NCBI RefSeq assembly: GCF_047777955.1
Contig: NZ_CP180537.1
Span: forward strand, 3,658,001-3,722,000
Direction: 5' to 3'
Source: Didemnitutus sp047777955
GTDB lineage: Bacteria > Verrucomicrobiota > Verrucomicrobiia > Opitutales > Opitutaceae
Length of the DNA stretch: 64,000 nucleotides
Shown here: positions 21,111 to 32,155 of the stretch, in pieces
Layout: every line of letters begins with the position of its first letter
How positions within the stretch are numbered: position 1 is the first letter of the stretch
Made by a program: the position numbers and the translations under genes
Notes under the pieces: model-generated
Databases searched by the model: none
What the model was told of the DNA's origin: nothing
The model's input: the letters and a program-made list of their open reading frames with translations, nothing else

Positions 21111-22290
21111 GTGGCCACCTCCACTTCCAAACGTCGCATCGTCCTCCTCGGCGCCACCGGCTCCATCGGTGAAAGCACGCTGAAGGTCGTCGCCGCCCAC
21201 CGCGACCGCCTGGAGCTGGTCGGCATCGCCGCCCACGGCCGCCACGGGCGCCTGGCCGAGATCGCGCGCGAGTTCGGCGTCCGCCACGTGGCGCTCTACG
21301 ACGACCGGGCCTTCGCCGACGCGAAAACCTCCGGCGCGTTTCCCGCCGGCACGACCTTCTACGGCGGCCTCGCCGGCCTGACCGAACTCGCGACCCTCGC
21401 CGAGGCCGACACCGTGCTCGTCGCCGTCGTCGGCACCGCCGGCCTCCAGCCCGCGCTCGCCGCCATCGCGGCGCGAAAGACGATCGCGCTCGCCTCGAAG
21501 GAGCTGCTGGTGATGGCCGGCAAGTTCGTCATGGCCGCCGCCCGCGCCCACGGGGTCGCCCTGCTCCCGGTCGACAGCGAGCACAACGCCGTCTTCCAGT
21601 GCCTCGAGGGCCACCGCGCGAGCGACGTCCGCCGCATCGTGCTCACGGCCTCGGGGGCGCCTTTCGCGACTGGCCGCTGGAACGGCTCGCGGGCGCGACC
21701 GTGGCCGACGCGCTCAAGCACCCGAACTGGGCCATGGGCCCGAAGATCACGGTCGACTCCGCCACCCTGGCCAACAAGGGCCTCGAGCTGATCGAGGCGC
21801 AGTGGCTCTTCGATCTTCGCCCCGGGCAATGCCAGGCCGTGCTGCACCTGCAGAGCATCGTGCACTGCCTGGTGGAATTTTCCGACGGCTCGATGCTCAC
21901 GCAGCTCTGCCCGCCGTCGATGACCTTCCCGATCCAGCACGCGCTGCTGCATCCGCACCGCGCGCCGAGCGCGACCGTCAGCGCGCTCAGCCTGGAGAAG
22001 ACCTTCAGCCTCGACTTCCGCCCGGTCGAGGCCGCCCGCTACCCGCTGCTCGGCCTGGCCCAGGCCGCCATGGCGGCCGGCGGCACGGCCCCGGCGATCT
22101 ACAACGCCGCCAACGAGGTCGCCGTCGCGGCCTTCCTGGCGGGGGCGCGCCCTTCCTTGCGATTTCGCGGACCGTGGAACAGGTTCTCGCCCGCGTGAAA
22201 TCCGCCGAACCCGCCGCGCTCGCCGATGTCTTTGCCGCCGACGCGGAGGCCCGCCGCGTCGCCCACTCCCTCCTTTCCTCTCCCGCCTAG
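21111..22290 (+). CDS. dxr: 1-deoxy-D-xylulose 5-phosphate reductoisomerase, frame broken twice
   Basis: Second step of the MEP isoprenoid pathway (DXP to MEP, NADPH-dependent). The protein reads in three successive frames: GATGSIGESTLKVV ... KELLVMAGKFVM ... DSEHNAVFQCLEG, then GAFRDWPLERLAG ... MGPKITVDSATLANKGLELIEA ... NAANEVAVAAFLAG, then ISRTVEQVLARV. Breaks lie at G-runs 21653-21657 and 22141-22145; in each case six G instead of five restores the family sequence (TASGGAFRDW, LAGGAPFLAI). Repaired length is 393 residues, normal for Dxr. NADPH-binding, metal-binding and flexible-loop segments are intact. Since the enzyme is normally essential, sequence error is the simplest explanation. 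GTG start at 21111. Confidence 0.9.
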
Positions 22291-22297
22291 CCCCCAC

Positions 22298-23746
22298 ATG
22301 GAATTTCTCACGTCCGTCCTCGGCACCGTCTGGTCGATCTTCCTGATCGTCCTCTTTTTCGGCGGCTCGATCTTCGTGCACGAACTCGGCCACTTCCTCG
22401 CCGCCCGCCGGCGCGGCGTGAAGGTCGAGCGCTTCTCGATCGGCTTCGGCCCGAAAATCTTCGGCTGGCGCGGCCAGGACGGCGTCGACTACCGCGTCTC
22501 CTGGCTCCCGCTCGGCGGCTACGTCGCCCTGCCGCAGCTCGCCGACATGGCCGAGCTCGAGGGCGGCAGCACCGTCGACGTGAAGTCCCTGCCGCCGGTC
22601 AGCTACACGACCCGCGTGATCGTGTTCGTCGCCGGCGCGGTGTTTAACCTCATCTTCGCCTTCCTCCTCGCCACCCTCCTCTGGCAGATCGGCCGCCCGG
22701 CGCCGGAGAGCGTCACGACGACCAAGATCGGCTACATTGCCGCGACCTTGAAAACCTCCGAGGGCAAGGACGTGCAAAGCCCTGCCGCCAAGGCCGGCCT
22801 CCAGATCGGCGATGTCATCCGCCAGGTCGACGGCCGCCCCGTGAACGACTGGCTGCAGTTCAAGAGCGCCCTCGTGCTCAGCACCCAGGTCGGCGAGGCC
22901 GGCGACCGCTCGGCCGTCCTCACGATCGAGCGCGACGGCAAGACACTGGACATCCCGGTCGAGCCCGTCCGCGCCGGCGAGGACCGTTTCCGCACCATCG
23001 GCGTCGCCGCCGCCTACCTGCCCGTCGTGGAAAGCGTCAAGCCGGGCTCCGCCGCCGCCCAGCTCGGCTTCCAGGCCGGCGACCGCTTCGTCGGCCTCAA
23101 CGGCGCGCGCCTGCACAGCTTCGACCAGTTCTACGACTACGTGGCGAAGAACAAGGGCCGCCCGAGCGAGCTGACCATGGCCCGCGCCGGCGGCGAGGTG
23201 CGCCTCACCGTGCCGCCGTTCGACGAAAAGAAGTCGAATCCGTTCAGCGGCCTCCAGCTCACCGTGCCCTACCAGCTCCTCCACGACACGCCCTGGCACC
23301 AGTTCTCCGACACGGTCGAGACCACCTTCCGCACCTTCTGGAGCCTGATCAGTCCGCGCGGCGACGTCAGCGCGTCGAACTTGAGCGGCCCGATCGGCAT
23401 CGGCCGCGGCTTCTGGGACGCCGCGCAATCCGACTACCCGCTGCGCTTCGCCACCTGGTTCGCCATCCTGGTGAACATCAACCTCGCCATCTTCAACCTG
23501 CTGCCGATCCCCGTCCTCGACGGCGGCCACATCCTCTTCGCCACCGTCGCCAAGCTCCGCGGCCGCCCGATCCCGTTCAACATCATCGCCACCGCGCAGA
23601 GCGTGTTCGTGGTGCTCCTGCTGGGCATGATGCTTTACGTGACCGTCTTCGGCGACATCCGGCGCCTCGTGCGCGACTACCGCGCCGACGCCGCGGCCAA
23701 GGAGCAGGTCGAGCAGCAGAAGAAGGCCGCCGAGCCGGCAAAGTAA
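22298..23746 (+). CDS. rseP: Site-2 protease RseP (RIP metalloprotease)
   Basis: Intramembrane zinc metalloprotease that cleaves membrane-bound regulators and signal peptide remnants; 482 residues. The zinc motif HELGH is in the first membrane helix (~27-31), followed by FSIGFGPKIFGW and PLGGYVAL. Two PDZ-like stretches lie at ~150-240 and ~240-310, and the third metal ligand motif NLLPIPVLDGGHI is near residue 405. The ATG at 22298 begins 8 bases after the dxr stop; an earlier in-frame ATG at 22226 would lie inside dxr. Confidence 0.95.
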   Translation: MEFLTSVLGTVWSIFLIVLFFGGSIFVHELGHFLAARRRGVKVERFSIGFGPKIFGWRGQDGVDYRVSWLPLGGYVALPQLADMAELEGGSTVDVKSLPPVSYTTRVIVFVAGAVFNLIFAFLLATLLWQIGRPAPESVTTTKIGYIAATLKTSEGKDVQSPAAKAGLQIGDVIRQVDGRPVNDWLQFKSALVLSTQVGEAGDRSAVLTIERDGKTLDIPVEPVRAGEDRFRTIGVAAAYLPVVESVKPGSAAAQLGFQAGDRFVGLNGARLHSFDQFYDYVAKNKGRPSELTMARAGGEVRLTVPPFDEKKSNPFSGLQLTVPYQLLHDTPWHQFSDTVETTFRTFWSLISPRGDVSASNLSGPIGIGRGFWDAAQSDYPLRFATWFAILVNINLAIFNLLPIPVLDGGHILFATVAKLRGRPIPFNIIATAQSVFVVLLLGMMLYVTVFGDIRRLVRDYRADAAAKEQVEQQKKAAEPAK

Positions 23747-23770
23747 GCAAGTCGCCGCGCGATTCCTCCG

Positions 23771-23846
23771 TGGAGGCGGGGCCATCAGCCCCGCGTGCCG
23801 TTGGCTACGCAGCGACCAACCCGCGGGGCTGATGGCCCCGCCTCCA
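23771..23846. repeat. REPIN-like inverted repeat D (rseP-ispG gap)
   Basis: Perfect 25-bp inverted repeat: arms at 23771-23795 and 23822-23846 with a 26-base spacer. Both arm sequence and spacer length match the element at 7585-7660; the spacer sequence is different. It lies between rseP and ispG. Confidence 0.9.
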
Positions 23847-23925
23847 AAGGTTGGCGCTCAACGCCCAGTCTACCGGCCTTGCCTCTTGCCACTTGGCACT
23901 TGGTGAATTGTTACTTTCCAACGCC

Positions 23926-25973
<2,048 letters not shown>

Positions 25974-25980
25974 CCGCGCC

Positions 25981-26002
25981 GCGCCGCGCGCGGCGCTTTT
26001 CG
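25981..26002 (+). terminator. Likely terminator after ispG
   Basis: A 16-base perfect palindrome (GCGCCGCGCGCGGCGC) at 25981-25996 is followed directly by TTTT at 25997-26000, 7 bases after the ispG stop. Confidence 0.6.
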
Positions 26003-26489
26003 CGGAAATTTTCGCATGCCACCTGCGCCGGAATTCCGTGTGTCGACCGCGTTCCCGCCGATCCGGCCGCGCCGGCGCGCGCGCGCGATTGGCCGATTCC
26101 CGAGTGAAAATCGCTCCCCGCGCCGCGCATTTTTGCGGCAACAAAAAAATGCCGAAAGTTATGCGCCCGCGCTTGTGAACAAGTTGTCGGAAACATGGCC
26201 TTGAAACGCATTTTTTGATTCACGTTATCGTCGCTTTCTCCTTTAACGACCTTCCGCTCGTTTCGTTCTTTGCGGTTCCCTTCGCGCCCCTCAGTCCGTC
26301 ACCTCGTCCAGGATGTCCCCTAGACGCTGGCCATGATGCCCTTCCGCGGCCCTCACCCCACGCCCCCGGAAACCTGGCCAGAGACCCATTTTGCCTGCCG
26401 AGATGTGACCCCTGTTGACCCTGCGCGGTGGATGCTGCCAAAGATGCGAACCGGGCGATGTGAATAAGCCTGCGTCCGTCCACCAAGCC
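26003..26489. other. Gene-free region upstream of dnaA; possible regulatory or origin segment
   Basis: About 490 bases without a credible gene. The stretch 26120-26270 is much richer in A/T than its surroundings (A7 run near 26142, T6 run near 26211). A perfect DnaA-box match in reverse, TGTGAATAA, is at 26459-26467, only 23 bases before the dnaA start, and a one-mismatch box TGTGAACAA is at 26174-26182. This could be autoregulation of dnaA or part of an origin; two boxes are too few to claim oriC. Confidence 0.35.
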
Positions 26490-27875
26490 ATGCCTCACCC
26501 TGCGCCCCAAACTTCCCTCTGGGAAACCGTGAAGTGCGACCTCAAGAGTCTCTTTCCCGAGGATGTTTTCCAGATGTGGTTTGAGCCCATGAGCTGCCTC
26601 GAGGCCAACGACGACGCCGTCGTGCTCGGCGTGCCGAACGACTTCGCGGCGATCTGGATCCACGACAACTACCTCGACCTGATCTCGCAGCGCATCCGCC
26701 TCACCGCCGGCCGCCTGGTCCACGTGTCGCTGCGCAAGGCCGACCCCGTCACGGGCGCCTCCGCCCCCGTCCCGGTCCGCGCCGAGCCCGCGCCGCGCCA
26801 CCGCGCCGGCGCCAAGAGCCGCACCGTCCGCTACGACGAGCGCGTCGCCGTCGCCGGCGCCCTCAACCCGCGCAACACCTTCGAGAATTTCGTCGTCGGC
26901 TCGAACAACCAGCTGGCCCACGCCGCCGCCCTCGCCGTCGCCCAGGCCCCCGCGCAGGCCTACAACCCGCTCTTCATCCACGGCAGCACCGGCCTCGGCA
27001 AGACGCACCTGATGCACGCCATCGGGCACAGCATCCTGCAGCGCAACCCCGAGGCGAAGATCGCCTACCTCTCCACCGAGAAGTTCACCAACGAGTTCAT
27101 CCACGCCATCCAGGAGAACTCGCTGACGAAGTTCCGCCAGCGCTACCGCAACGTCGACGTGCTCCTCATCGACGACATCCAGTTCCTCGCCGGCAAGGAG
27201 CGCATCCAGGAAGAATTTTTCCACACCTTCAACGACCTCTTCGAGTCGGGCAAACAGATCGTCCTCTCCAGCGACCGCCCCGTCACCGAGATCGCCGCGC
27301 TCGAGTCGCGCCTCGTCTCGCGCTTCCAGTGGGGCCTCGCCGCCGACATCCAATCGCCCGACCTCGAGACCCGCGTCGCCATCCTCCGCACCAAGGCCAG
27401 CAGCCTCAAGGTCGACATCCCGATGCCGGTCCTCGAGTTCATGGCGCAGCACATCTCGAAGAACATCCGCCGCCTCGAGGGCGCGCTGATCAAGGTCTCG
27501 AGCTACTCCGCCCTCACCGGCAAGCCGCTCGACCTGCCGACCGCCGAGAACCTCCTCAAGGACGTGCTGATGGAGGAGGCGCAGAACCGCCTCAGCATCG
27601 AGGCGATCCAGAAGCGCGTCGCCGACCATTACCAGATCCGCCACTCCGACATGACGAGCAAGCGCCGGCCCAACGCCATCGCGTTCCCGCGCCAGATCGC
27701 CATGTATCTCTGCCGCCAGCTCACCCGCCACTCCCTCCAGGAAGTCGGCGACGCCTTCGGCGGCCGCGACCACGGCACCGTCATCCACGCCATCAAGACC
27801 GTGGAAAACATGATGGAGACCGACGACTCCGTCCGCGGCAGCGTCGACTTCCTCAAGGCGCAGCTCTCCAAGTAA
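26490..27875 (+). CDS. dnaA: Chromosomal replication initiator DnaA
   Basis: AAA+ initiator that binds DnaA boxes and opens oriC; 461 residues. Domain I covers the first ~85 residues (FQMWFEPMSCLEANDD), a short basic linker follows, then the AAA+ domain starts at NPRNTFENFVVGSNN with Walker A at 165-172 (GSTGLGKT) and Walker B VLLIDDIQFLAGKE. Domain IV carries the DNA-binding signature FGGRDHGTVIHAI. The ATG at 26490 (MPHPAPQTSLWE) is chosen over the upstream TTG at 26415, whose extension looks non-coding. dnaN is not adjacent. Confidence 0.97.
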   Translation: MPHPAPQTSLWETVKCDLKSLFPEDVFQMWFEPMSCLEANDDAVVLGVPNDFAAIWIHDNYLDLISQRIRLTAGRLVHVSLRKADPVTGASAPVPVRAEPAPRHRAGAKSRTVRYDERVAVAGALNPRNTFENFVVGSNNQLAHAAALAVAQAPAQAYNPLFIHGSTGLGKTHLMHAIGHSILQRNPEAKIAYLSTEKFTNEFIHAIQENSLTKFRQRYRNVDVLLIDDIQFLAGKERIQEEFFHTFNDLFESGKQIVLSSDRPVTEIAALESRLVSRFQWGLAADIQSPDLETRVAILRTKASSLKVDIPMPVLEFMAQHISKNIRRLEGALIKVSSYSALTGKPLDLPTAENLLKDVLMEEAQNRLSIEAIQKRVADHYQIRHSDMTSKRRPNAIAFPRQIAMYLCRQLTRHSLQEVGDAFGGRDHGTVIHAIKTVENMMETDDSVRGSVDFLKAQLSK

Positions 27876-27905
27876 TCTCGTTAGCACACACGCACTGACA
27901 CCAAA

Positions 27906-27941
27906 CAAACGGCCGGGCGAAAGCCCGGCCGTTTGCCTTTT
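27906..27941 (+). terminator. Terminator hairpin after dnaA
   Basis: Perfect 13-bp stem (CAAACGGCCGGGC / GCCCGGCCGTTTG) at 27906-27918 and 27923-27935 with a GAAA tetraloop, followed by a short interrupted T-tract. Confidence 0.75.
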
Positions 27942-27997
27942 GCACCGTAGGAGTTGCAAGCCCACCGCCGTCCACCTACCTTCCCGCGACCTTTCCC

Positions 27998-28579
27998 ATG
28001 ACTCTCACGCCCGAACAAAAAGCCGCCGTCGCTTCCTGGGTCGCCGCTGGCGACAGCCTCTCCACGGTCCAGAAGAAGCTCGGCGAGCAGTTCAAGATTT
28101 CCCTGACCTATCGCGACGTCCGCTTCCTCGTCGACGACCTCGAGCTCGAACTCAAGGACCCGGCGCCGAAGGTCGACACCAGCGACGTGACCAAGGCGCC
28201 GCCCGCTCCGCGCCCCGCCGCGCCCGCGCCGGAGAAGAAAGGCATGCTCGACAAGCTGAAGGAGAAAGTCGGCCTGGGCGCCGGCGACGAGCCGCCGGCC
28301 GACGACGAGGACGAGCTGCCCGCCGATGAATTCCCCGCCGACGACGAGCCGCCCGCCGGCGCCGGCGGCGTGACGGTCGAGCTCGACCGCGTCGTCCGTC
28401 CCGGCTTCGCCATGAGCGGCACGGTTGCCTTCAGCGACGGCGTCAGCGGCAAGTGGGCCCTCGACCAATACGGCCGCCTCATGCTCGACACCGGCCAGCC
28501 GGGCTACAAGCCGAGCACGCCCGACGTGCAGGCCTTCCAGCGCGAACTCAGCGCCCAGCTCCAGCGCCACGGCTACTAA
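27998..28579 (+). CDS. Uncharacterised acidic protein
   Basis: A 193-residue protein I cannot assign to a named family. Residues 1-55 look like a compact helical N-domain resembling a helix-turn-helix (PEQKAAVASWVAAGDSLSTV, then YRDVRFLVDDLELEL). Residues ~55-125 are a low-complexity linker rich in Pro, Ala, Asp and Glu. Residues ~126-165 look like a small beta-rich domain (VTVELDRVVRPGFAMSG, GKWALDQYGRLMLD), and the end is a short helix. No signal peptide or membrane helix. It stands alone between the dnaA terminator and a DoxX gene. Base composition and codon use match the neighbours, so it is probably a real native gene. Confidence 0.75.
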   Translation: MTLTPEQKAAVASWVAAGDSLSTVQKKLGEQFKISLTYRDVRFLVDDLELELKDPAPKVDTSDVTKAPPAPRPAAPAPEKKGMLDKLKEKVGLGAGDEPPADDEDELPADEFPADDEPPAGAGGVTVELDRVVRPGFAMSGTVAFSDGVSGKWALDQYGRLMLDTGQPGYKPSTPDVQAFQRELSAQLQRHGY

Positions 28580-28748
28580 GCGAACGGGTGGGATGGGATC
28601 GCCGGGCCCGGCGCGATAAACGTGAACGGCGCGCCCTGCCCGATTGCGCTACAAACGCCCCCTTTGACGCGCCCCGGACCGCGCCTATCGTCCGCGCATC
28701 GGCGGACACGACGCCCGCCGGCACTCCCCATCCACGTCAGGAGGCTCC

Positions 28749-29222
28749 ATGCACAAACTGCGTCTCTGGTTCGACTGGGCGGAAGCCCATCCGAAGGTGT
28801 GGCTCGATCTCGTCCGGATCTACCTCGGGATCGCCCTCTTCGTTCGCGGACTGCTCTTGATCACGAACGCGCGCACGGAATTCGTCAGCGAGCTGGTCGC
28901 GCGCTCCGGCCAGTCGTGGCTGCTCTCGGCCGCGCTGCTGCACTACGTGACGCTCGCGCACTTCGTCGGCGGCGCGATGCTGGCGTTCGGCGTGCTCACG
29001 CGCATCGCCGCCGCCGTGCAGCTGCCGGTGCTGGCCGGGGCCGTGCTGCTCGTGCACCGCGGCGAGGGCCTCATGGCCACCAGCCAGTCGCTCGAGCTCT
29101 CCACGCTCGTGCTCGCGCTGCTCGCCGTCGTGACCGTCGCCGGCCCGGGCCCGCTCTCGGTCGACGGCGAGGCCCACGCCCACCATCCGCTGCCGCCGGG
29201 ATTGCCGACGGAGCTGCACTGA
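28749..29222 (+). CDS. DoxX-like membrane protein
   Basis: Small four-helix membrane protein of the DoxX type, 157 residues. Hydrophobic spans lie at ~22-40 (VRIYLGIALFVRGLLLI), ~57-80 (LLSAALLHYVTLAHFVGGAMLAFG in two parts), ~82-102 (RIAAAVQLPVLAGAVLLV) and ~115-135 (STLVLALLAVVTVAG); the GG-AMLAFGVLTR segment is typical. The C-terminus is His/Pro-rich. DoxX proteins are linked to redox/thiosulfate or respiratory functions, but no clear partner is nearby. Convergent with ligA. Confidence 0.75.
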   Translation: MHKLRLWFDWAEAHPKVWLDLVRIYLGIALFVRGLLLITNARTEFVSELVARSGQSWLLSAALLHYVTLAHFVGGAMLAFGVLTRIAAAVQLPVLAGAVLLVHRGEGLMATSQSLELSTLVLALLAVVTVAGPGPLSVDGEAHAHHPLPPGLPTELH

Positions 29223-29240
29223 GCCTCCCGGCGCGCCGCC

Positions 29241-31458
29241 TCAGGTCCCCGCCAGCAGGCGCTGGAACTCCGCCTCGTCGATGACCGGCACGCCGAGCTC
29301 GCGCGCCTTGTCGAGCTTCGAGCCGGCCTCCGCGCCGGCGAGGACGTAGCTGGTTTTTGCTCACGCTGCCGGAGACCTTGCCGCCCGCCGCCAGGATCTT
29401 GGCCGAGGCCTCGTCGCGCGAGAGCGTCGGCAACGTGCCGGTGAGCACGAAGGTCTTGCCGGTGAACACGCCGGCGGCGACCACCGTGCCCTGCGGATCG
29501 ATGCCGAGCGCGCCGAGTTTGGCGAGCAAACGCCGGCCGGGCTCGCTGGCGAAAAACTCCTGCGTGCTCGCGGCGACCGCCGGGCCGATGTCGGACGGCA
29601 CGCCGGCGAGGACGCCGGCATTGAGCGCCTGGATCTCGGCGTCGATCTCGACGCGCCGCGCCTTGCGCCGCTCCTTGTCGGTCTCGTCCCGGGGCGGGTT
29701 CTTCTTCGAATTCGGGCTCTCCCGCTCCTTCTCGTCCTCCAGCGCCGCCCGGCGGAGCACGGCGCGCAGCAGGGCCGAGTCGGCGAGCTCGGCGAAGTTG
29801 CGGTGCCGCCGGCCGAGTTCGCGGGCGGTGGACTCGCCGACGTCGGGCACGCTGAGCGCGTAGAGCCATTTCTCCAGCGGCAGCGCGCGCGCGGCGTCGC
29901 GCGCCGCGACGACCTTGGTGGCGTTTTTCTCGCCGAAGACCCGTGGCTCCTCCGCGGTGCCAAGGTTGAGCGTGGCGAGCGTCTCGAGCGGCACGTGGTA
30001 GAGATCCGGCGGGTCCTGCACGAGGCCGAGCTCGACGAGCTTCGCCGCCACCACGTCGCCGACGCCTTCGATCGCCAGCGCGCGGCGGCTGCAGAAGAAG
30101 CCCAGCCGGCCCGCGCGCTGCGCGGAGCAGTCGTAATTCTGGCATTTCCACGCCACGCCCTGCGCCTCCTCGGCGGCGACCTCGAGCTTGGCGATGCGGC
30201 CGCCGCACACGGGGCAGCGGTGGCCGACGGCGGCGGGCAGGTCGAACTCCGGCGCGCCGGCGGGCCTTTCCTCCGGGAACGAGCGCAGCACGGCGGGAAT
30301 GACCTCGCCCGCCTTCTCGATCTCCACCAGGTCGCCCACCCGGATGTCCTTGCGGCGGATTTCCTCCTCGTTGTGCAGCGTGGCGCGGCTGATCGTGCTG
30401 CCGGCGAGGAAGACCGGCTCGAGCTCCGCCACCGGGCTGAGGATGCCGGTCTTGCCCACCTGGATGGTGATGGCCTTGAGGCGCGTGCGCGCGGTGTCGG
30501 GCTTGTATTTGTAGGCGATGGCCCAGCGTGGCGCCTTGTCGGTCGAGCCGGCCTCGCGCTGCAACGCCACGTCGTCGAGCTTCACCACCGCGCCGTCGGT
30601 GCCGTAGGCGAAGCTCCGGCGCAGCCCGTCGAGCTCGCCGATGGCGGCCCAGACCGCGTCGATGCCGCGCACGTGCCAGATGCGCTCGACGCCCGGCAGG
30701 CCCCAGGCTTTGAGGCTGGCGTGCAGGCCGGCCTGGGTGGCGATGACCGCGGGCTCGCAATGGCCGAGGCTGTAGCAGACGAGCGAGAGCCGGCGCCGGG
30801 CCACCTCGGCGGGGTCGAGTTGCTTGAGCGTGCCGGCGGCGGTGTTGCGCGGGTTGGCGTAGAGCTCCTCGCCCGCGGCGGCGCGCTCGGCGTTGAGCCG
30901 CTCGAACTCGGCGGCGGTCAGGTAAATTTCGCCGCGGATCTCGACCAGGTCGGGCACGGGCGCGTGCGGGGCCGCGGCGAGCCGGCGCGGCAGCGCCGCG
31001 ATGGTAAGCACGTTGGCGGTGACGTCGTCGCCGACGTCGCCCTTGCCGCGCGTGACCGCGCGCACGAACTCGCCGCGCTCGTAGGTCAGGCTGATCGCCA
31101 CGCCGTCGATCTTCGGCTCGACCGTGTAGTGCAGGTCCTCGCGGCCCAGCAGCCGCGCCAGCCGCGCATGGAAGGCCCGCACCTCCTCCTCGTTGTAGGT
31201 GTTGTCGAGGCTGAGCATCCGCTGCAAGTGCGCGACCTCGCGGAAGCCCTGCACGCGGTCGTCGCCGACGCGCTGCGTGGGCGAGCTCGCGACCGCGAAC
31301 TCCGGGAAACGGTCCTCGAGGTCGGCCAGCTCGCGCTTGAGCAGGTCGTATTCGAAATCGCTGATCTCGGGCTTCGCCTGCCGGTAATACCGTTCGTCAT
31401 GGTGCGCGACCTGGGTGCGGAGTTCGGCGATGCGCTGCTGGGCCTCGGCGGGATTCAT
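29241..31458 (-). CDS. ligA: NAD-dependent DNA ligase LigA, frame broken near 3' end
   Basis: Seals nicks during replication and repair, using NAD+. Adenylation domain: YTVEPKIDGVAISLTYERG with the active-site Lys in KIDG, and RGEIYL; OB fold, the four-Cys zinc site (CPVCGG ... CQNYDCSAQ), helix-hairpin-helix region and BRCT (KTFVLTGTLPTLSRDEA) follow. In the BRCT domain the frame breaks at the T-run 29354-29358 on the plus strand (A5 in the gene). SVSK continues in the other frame as TSYVLAGAEAGSKLDKA and ends normally at 29241; A7 would give the expected SVSKKT, so two bases seem to be missing. Repaired length is ~739 residues. An unusual charged insert rich in Lys/Arg/Glu (KERESPNSKKNPPRDE) lies in the HhH region. 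Confidence 0.92.
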
Positions 31459-31494
31459 GCGACGGCGTGAGTTGGACGCATCCGCGGCCGGTTT

Positions 31495-31887
31495 TCAACT
31501 CCGCCCGCGCCGGATCAGCGCGCGCTCCAGCGTCGTCCGATACCACGCCCAGTGCGTGTAGGCGGTCACCGCCACGACCGCGCCGAGCGTGTCGGCCGCC
31601 CAGTCGGCGAACTCGACGCTGCGGCCCGGCGTGAAGCTCTGGTGCCACTCGTCCGTCAGCCCGAACAGCGACACCGCCACGATCGGCACCCAGGCCCGGC
31701 CCGGCCCGAAGCCGTTGCGCGCCACCAGCGTCGCCAGCAGGCCGAAGATCGCGCCGTGCGCCAGCTTGTCGAAGTCGACGATGGGCGGCGCCGCCACCTG
31801 CCCGCGTCCGGACGCGACCACGATCACCGTGGCCAGCAGCGCCGGCCACAGCCACCCGCGCCAGCCGTGGGGCGATGACCATTGCAT
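31495..31887 (-). CDS. VanZ-like family membrane protein
   Basis: Small membrane protein of 130 residues with about four hydrophobic segments. The VanZ-like pattern is visible: DFDKLAHGAIFGLLATL, then LFGLTDEWHQSFTPGRSVEFADWAADTLGA. Family members are widespread and mostly uncharacterised; the link to teicoplanin resistance applies to only one founder protein and is not implied here. It lies 36 bases upstream of ligA on the same strand. Confidence 0.85.
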   Translation of the reverse strand: MQWSSPHGWRGWLWPALLATVIVVASGRGQVAAPPIVDFDKLAHGAIFGLLATLVARNGFGPGRAWVPIVAVSLFGLTDEWHQSFTPGRSVEFADWAADTLGAVVAVTAYTHWAWYRTTLERALIRRGRS

Positions 31888-31960
31888 CCGCCCAGCCTAG
31901 CCCGCGCCCCGGCGGGCCGCTCAAGGCAATTTCAACGGCGCTCCGATCTTCGTCGCGGAC

Positions 31961-32039
31961 GCAGGGCGGGGCTCCGAACCCCGGTGAAACGGGCGCGACG
32001 TCATCTTCGCCGCGGCGGGGTTCGGAGACCCCGCCCTAC
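31961..32039. repeat. REPIN-like inverted repeat E (upstream of hemX-like gene)
   Basis: Imperfect inverted repeat with arms 31961-31983 and 32016-32039 (one mismatch, one single-base gap), 32-base spacer. The right arm in reverse reads GTAGGGCGGGGTCTCC, the same as repeat B at 13320. It lies in the 268-base divergent gap between the VanZ-like gene and the hemX-like gene. Confidence 0.82.
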
Positions 32040-32155
32040 AGCGCCGCGCCGCCCGTCCGCGCCGGTTTGAAGCGCAAATTCTGAGACAAATCCGTCAAAT
32101 GATACAGTGCCCCGGCACTTGCCGGCCCGCCCACCCGCCGCCAAGTTAAGGGCCG

